From assembly GCF_000718515.1 (NCBI RefSeq), contig NZ_JNZS01000007.1, positions 248,001 through 312,000 of the forward strand: DNA of 64,000 nt, read 5' to 3'. The stretch is from Micromonospora parva (GTDB lineage Bacteria > Actinomycetota > Actinomycetes > Mycobacteriales > Micromonosporaceae). Under the pieces are notes generated by a model that worked only from the letters and a program-made list of their open reading frames with translations, was not told where the DNA came from and did no database searches. The translations under genes were made by a program, and so were the position numbers. Below, in pieces: positions 63,658 through 64,000 of the stretch (position 1 is the first letter of the stretch; every line of letters starts with the position of its first letter).

Positions 63658-64000
63658 CTATGGCGCGGGTTCCAGTACGACGACGGGGATCTGGCGGGCG
63701 GTCTTCCGCTCGTAGTCGGCGAAGCCGGGGTACGCGGCCTTCTGCGCACTCCAGATCCGTTCGCGCTCGTCCCCGGTGGCCACCCTGGCTACCAACTCGA
63801 CCTTGTCCGTGCCGATCTCCGCCTGGGCCCGCGGATTGGCGAGCAGGTTGTAGTACCAGTCCGGATTGCTGGGCGCACCGCCCTTGGACGCGAACACGGC
63901 GTAGCCGCCATCCACCTTCTGGTACATCATCGGGTTCACCCGAGGCTGGCCGCTTTTGGCACCGACCGTGTGCAACAGCAGCAGCGGCGCGCCCGCGAAC
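63658..64000 (-). CDS. F420-type nitroreductase/deazaflavin-dependent oxidoreductase (N-terminus beyond window)
   Basis: The last ~114 residues of a small split-barrel protein: LHTVGAKSGQPRVNPMMY, SKGGAPSNPDWYYNLLANP and a C-terminal QIPVVVLEPAP, typical of the DDN/DUF385 family that uses F420H2. The frame is open to the right edge, so the start lies outside. Convergent with the MarR gene. Confidence 0.82.
   Translation of the reverse strand, partial: FAGAPLLLLHTVGAKSGQPRVNPMMYQKVDGGYAVFASKGGAPSNPDWYYNLLANPRAQAEIGTDKVELVARVATGDERERIWSAQKAAYPGFADYERKTARQIPVVVLEPAP

Overview
The window is high-GC actinomycete DNA. The SapB-type lanthipeptide locus, xylan- and chitin-degrading secreted enzymes, STAS/SpoIIE partner-switching genes and rare TTA codons point to a filamentous, sporulating actinobacterium, most likely Micromonosporaceae; this placement is inference. 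No rRNA, tRNA, CRISPR array, integrase or IS element was recognised.

Layout. 1-6.4 kb: a complete SapB/AmfS-type class III lanthipeptide locus (LanKC synthetase, a 39-residue precursor, two ABC half-transporters) with the 3' end of a convergent RamR-like regulator at the left edge. 6.6-7.9 kb: GAF-SpoIIE phosphatase. 8.3-11.9 kb: secreted polymer hydrolases: a GH10 xylanase with a CBM13, a headless GH62 arabinofuranosidase and a cutinase/polyester-hydrolase-like enzyme with a CBM13. Two near-identical CBM13 copies, an out-of-frame junction and a 71-bp pure G/C tract show this stretch is rearranged or misassembled. 12-14.6 kb: response regulator, sensor kinase and GerMN lipoprotein. 14.7-16.7 kb: two STAS proteins, a small membrane protein and a BON protein. 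16.8-22.3 kb: two divergent ABC-2 exporters and a CdaR/PucR regulator. 22.6-24.6 kb: acyl-CoA oxidase/dehydrogenase. 24.7-28.9 kb: arsenic detoxification (flavoprotein, ArsN-like acetyltransferase, ArsR, ArsC, Acr3). 29-33.2 kb: azoreductase/MarR pair with two palindromic operators, then an unusual luciferase-like/FAD-oxidase fusion and an LLM oxidoreductase. 33.3-42.9 kb: secreted X-Pro peptidase-like hydrolase, two lipoproteins, M6 protease, DapA-like aldolase with divergent PucR regulator, IlvE and an AcpS-type phosphopantetheinyl transferase.

43.25-57.8 kb is the most interesting region: fourteen tightly packed, mostly overlapping plus-strand genes forming what looks like one biosynthetic operon. 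It encodes a His-rich protein of unknown function, a BCAT-type aminotransferase, a BacA-like (prephenate decarboxylase/dehydratase fold) protein, three ATP-grasp ligases, a second BCAT-fold protein that has lost both the PLP lysine and the PLP-N1 glutamate, a ferredoxin, a HemN-like radical SAM enzyme, a free carrier protein, an alpha/beta hydrolase, a stand-alone adenylation enzyme, a cytosolic subtilisin and an MFS exporter. I infer a pathway to a small peptide-like metabolite with at least one radical-modified, carrier-bound amino acid. I do not recognise it as any described cluster.

57.8-64 kb: LtrA-like membrane protein, a secreted three-repeat protein of unknown function, a CBM5/12-GH18 chitinase, a FAD monooxygenase/MarR operon with two TTA codons, and the 3' part of an F420-type nitroreductase cut by the right edge.
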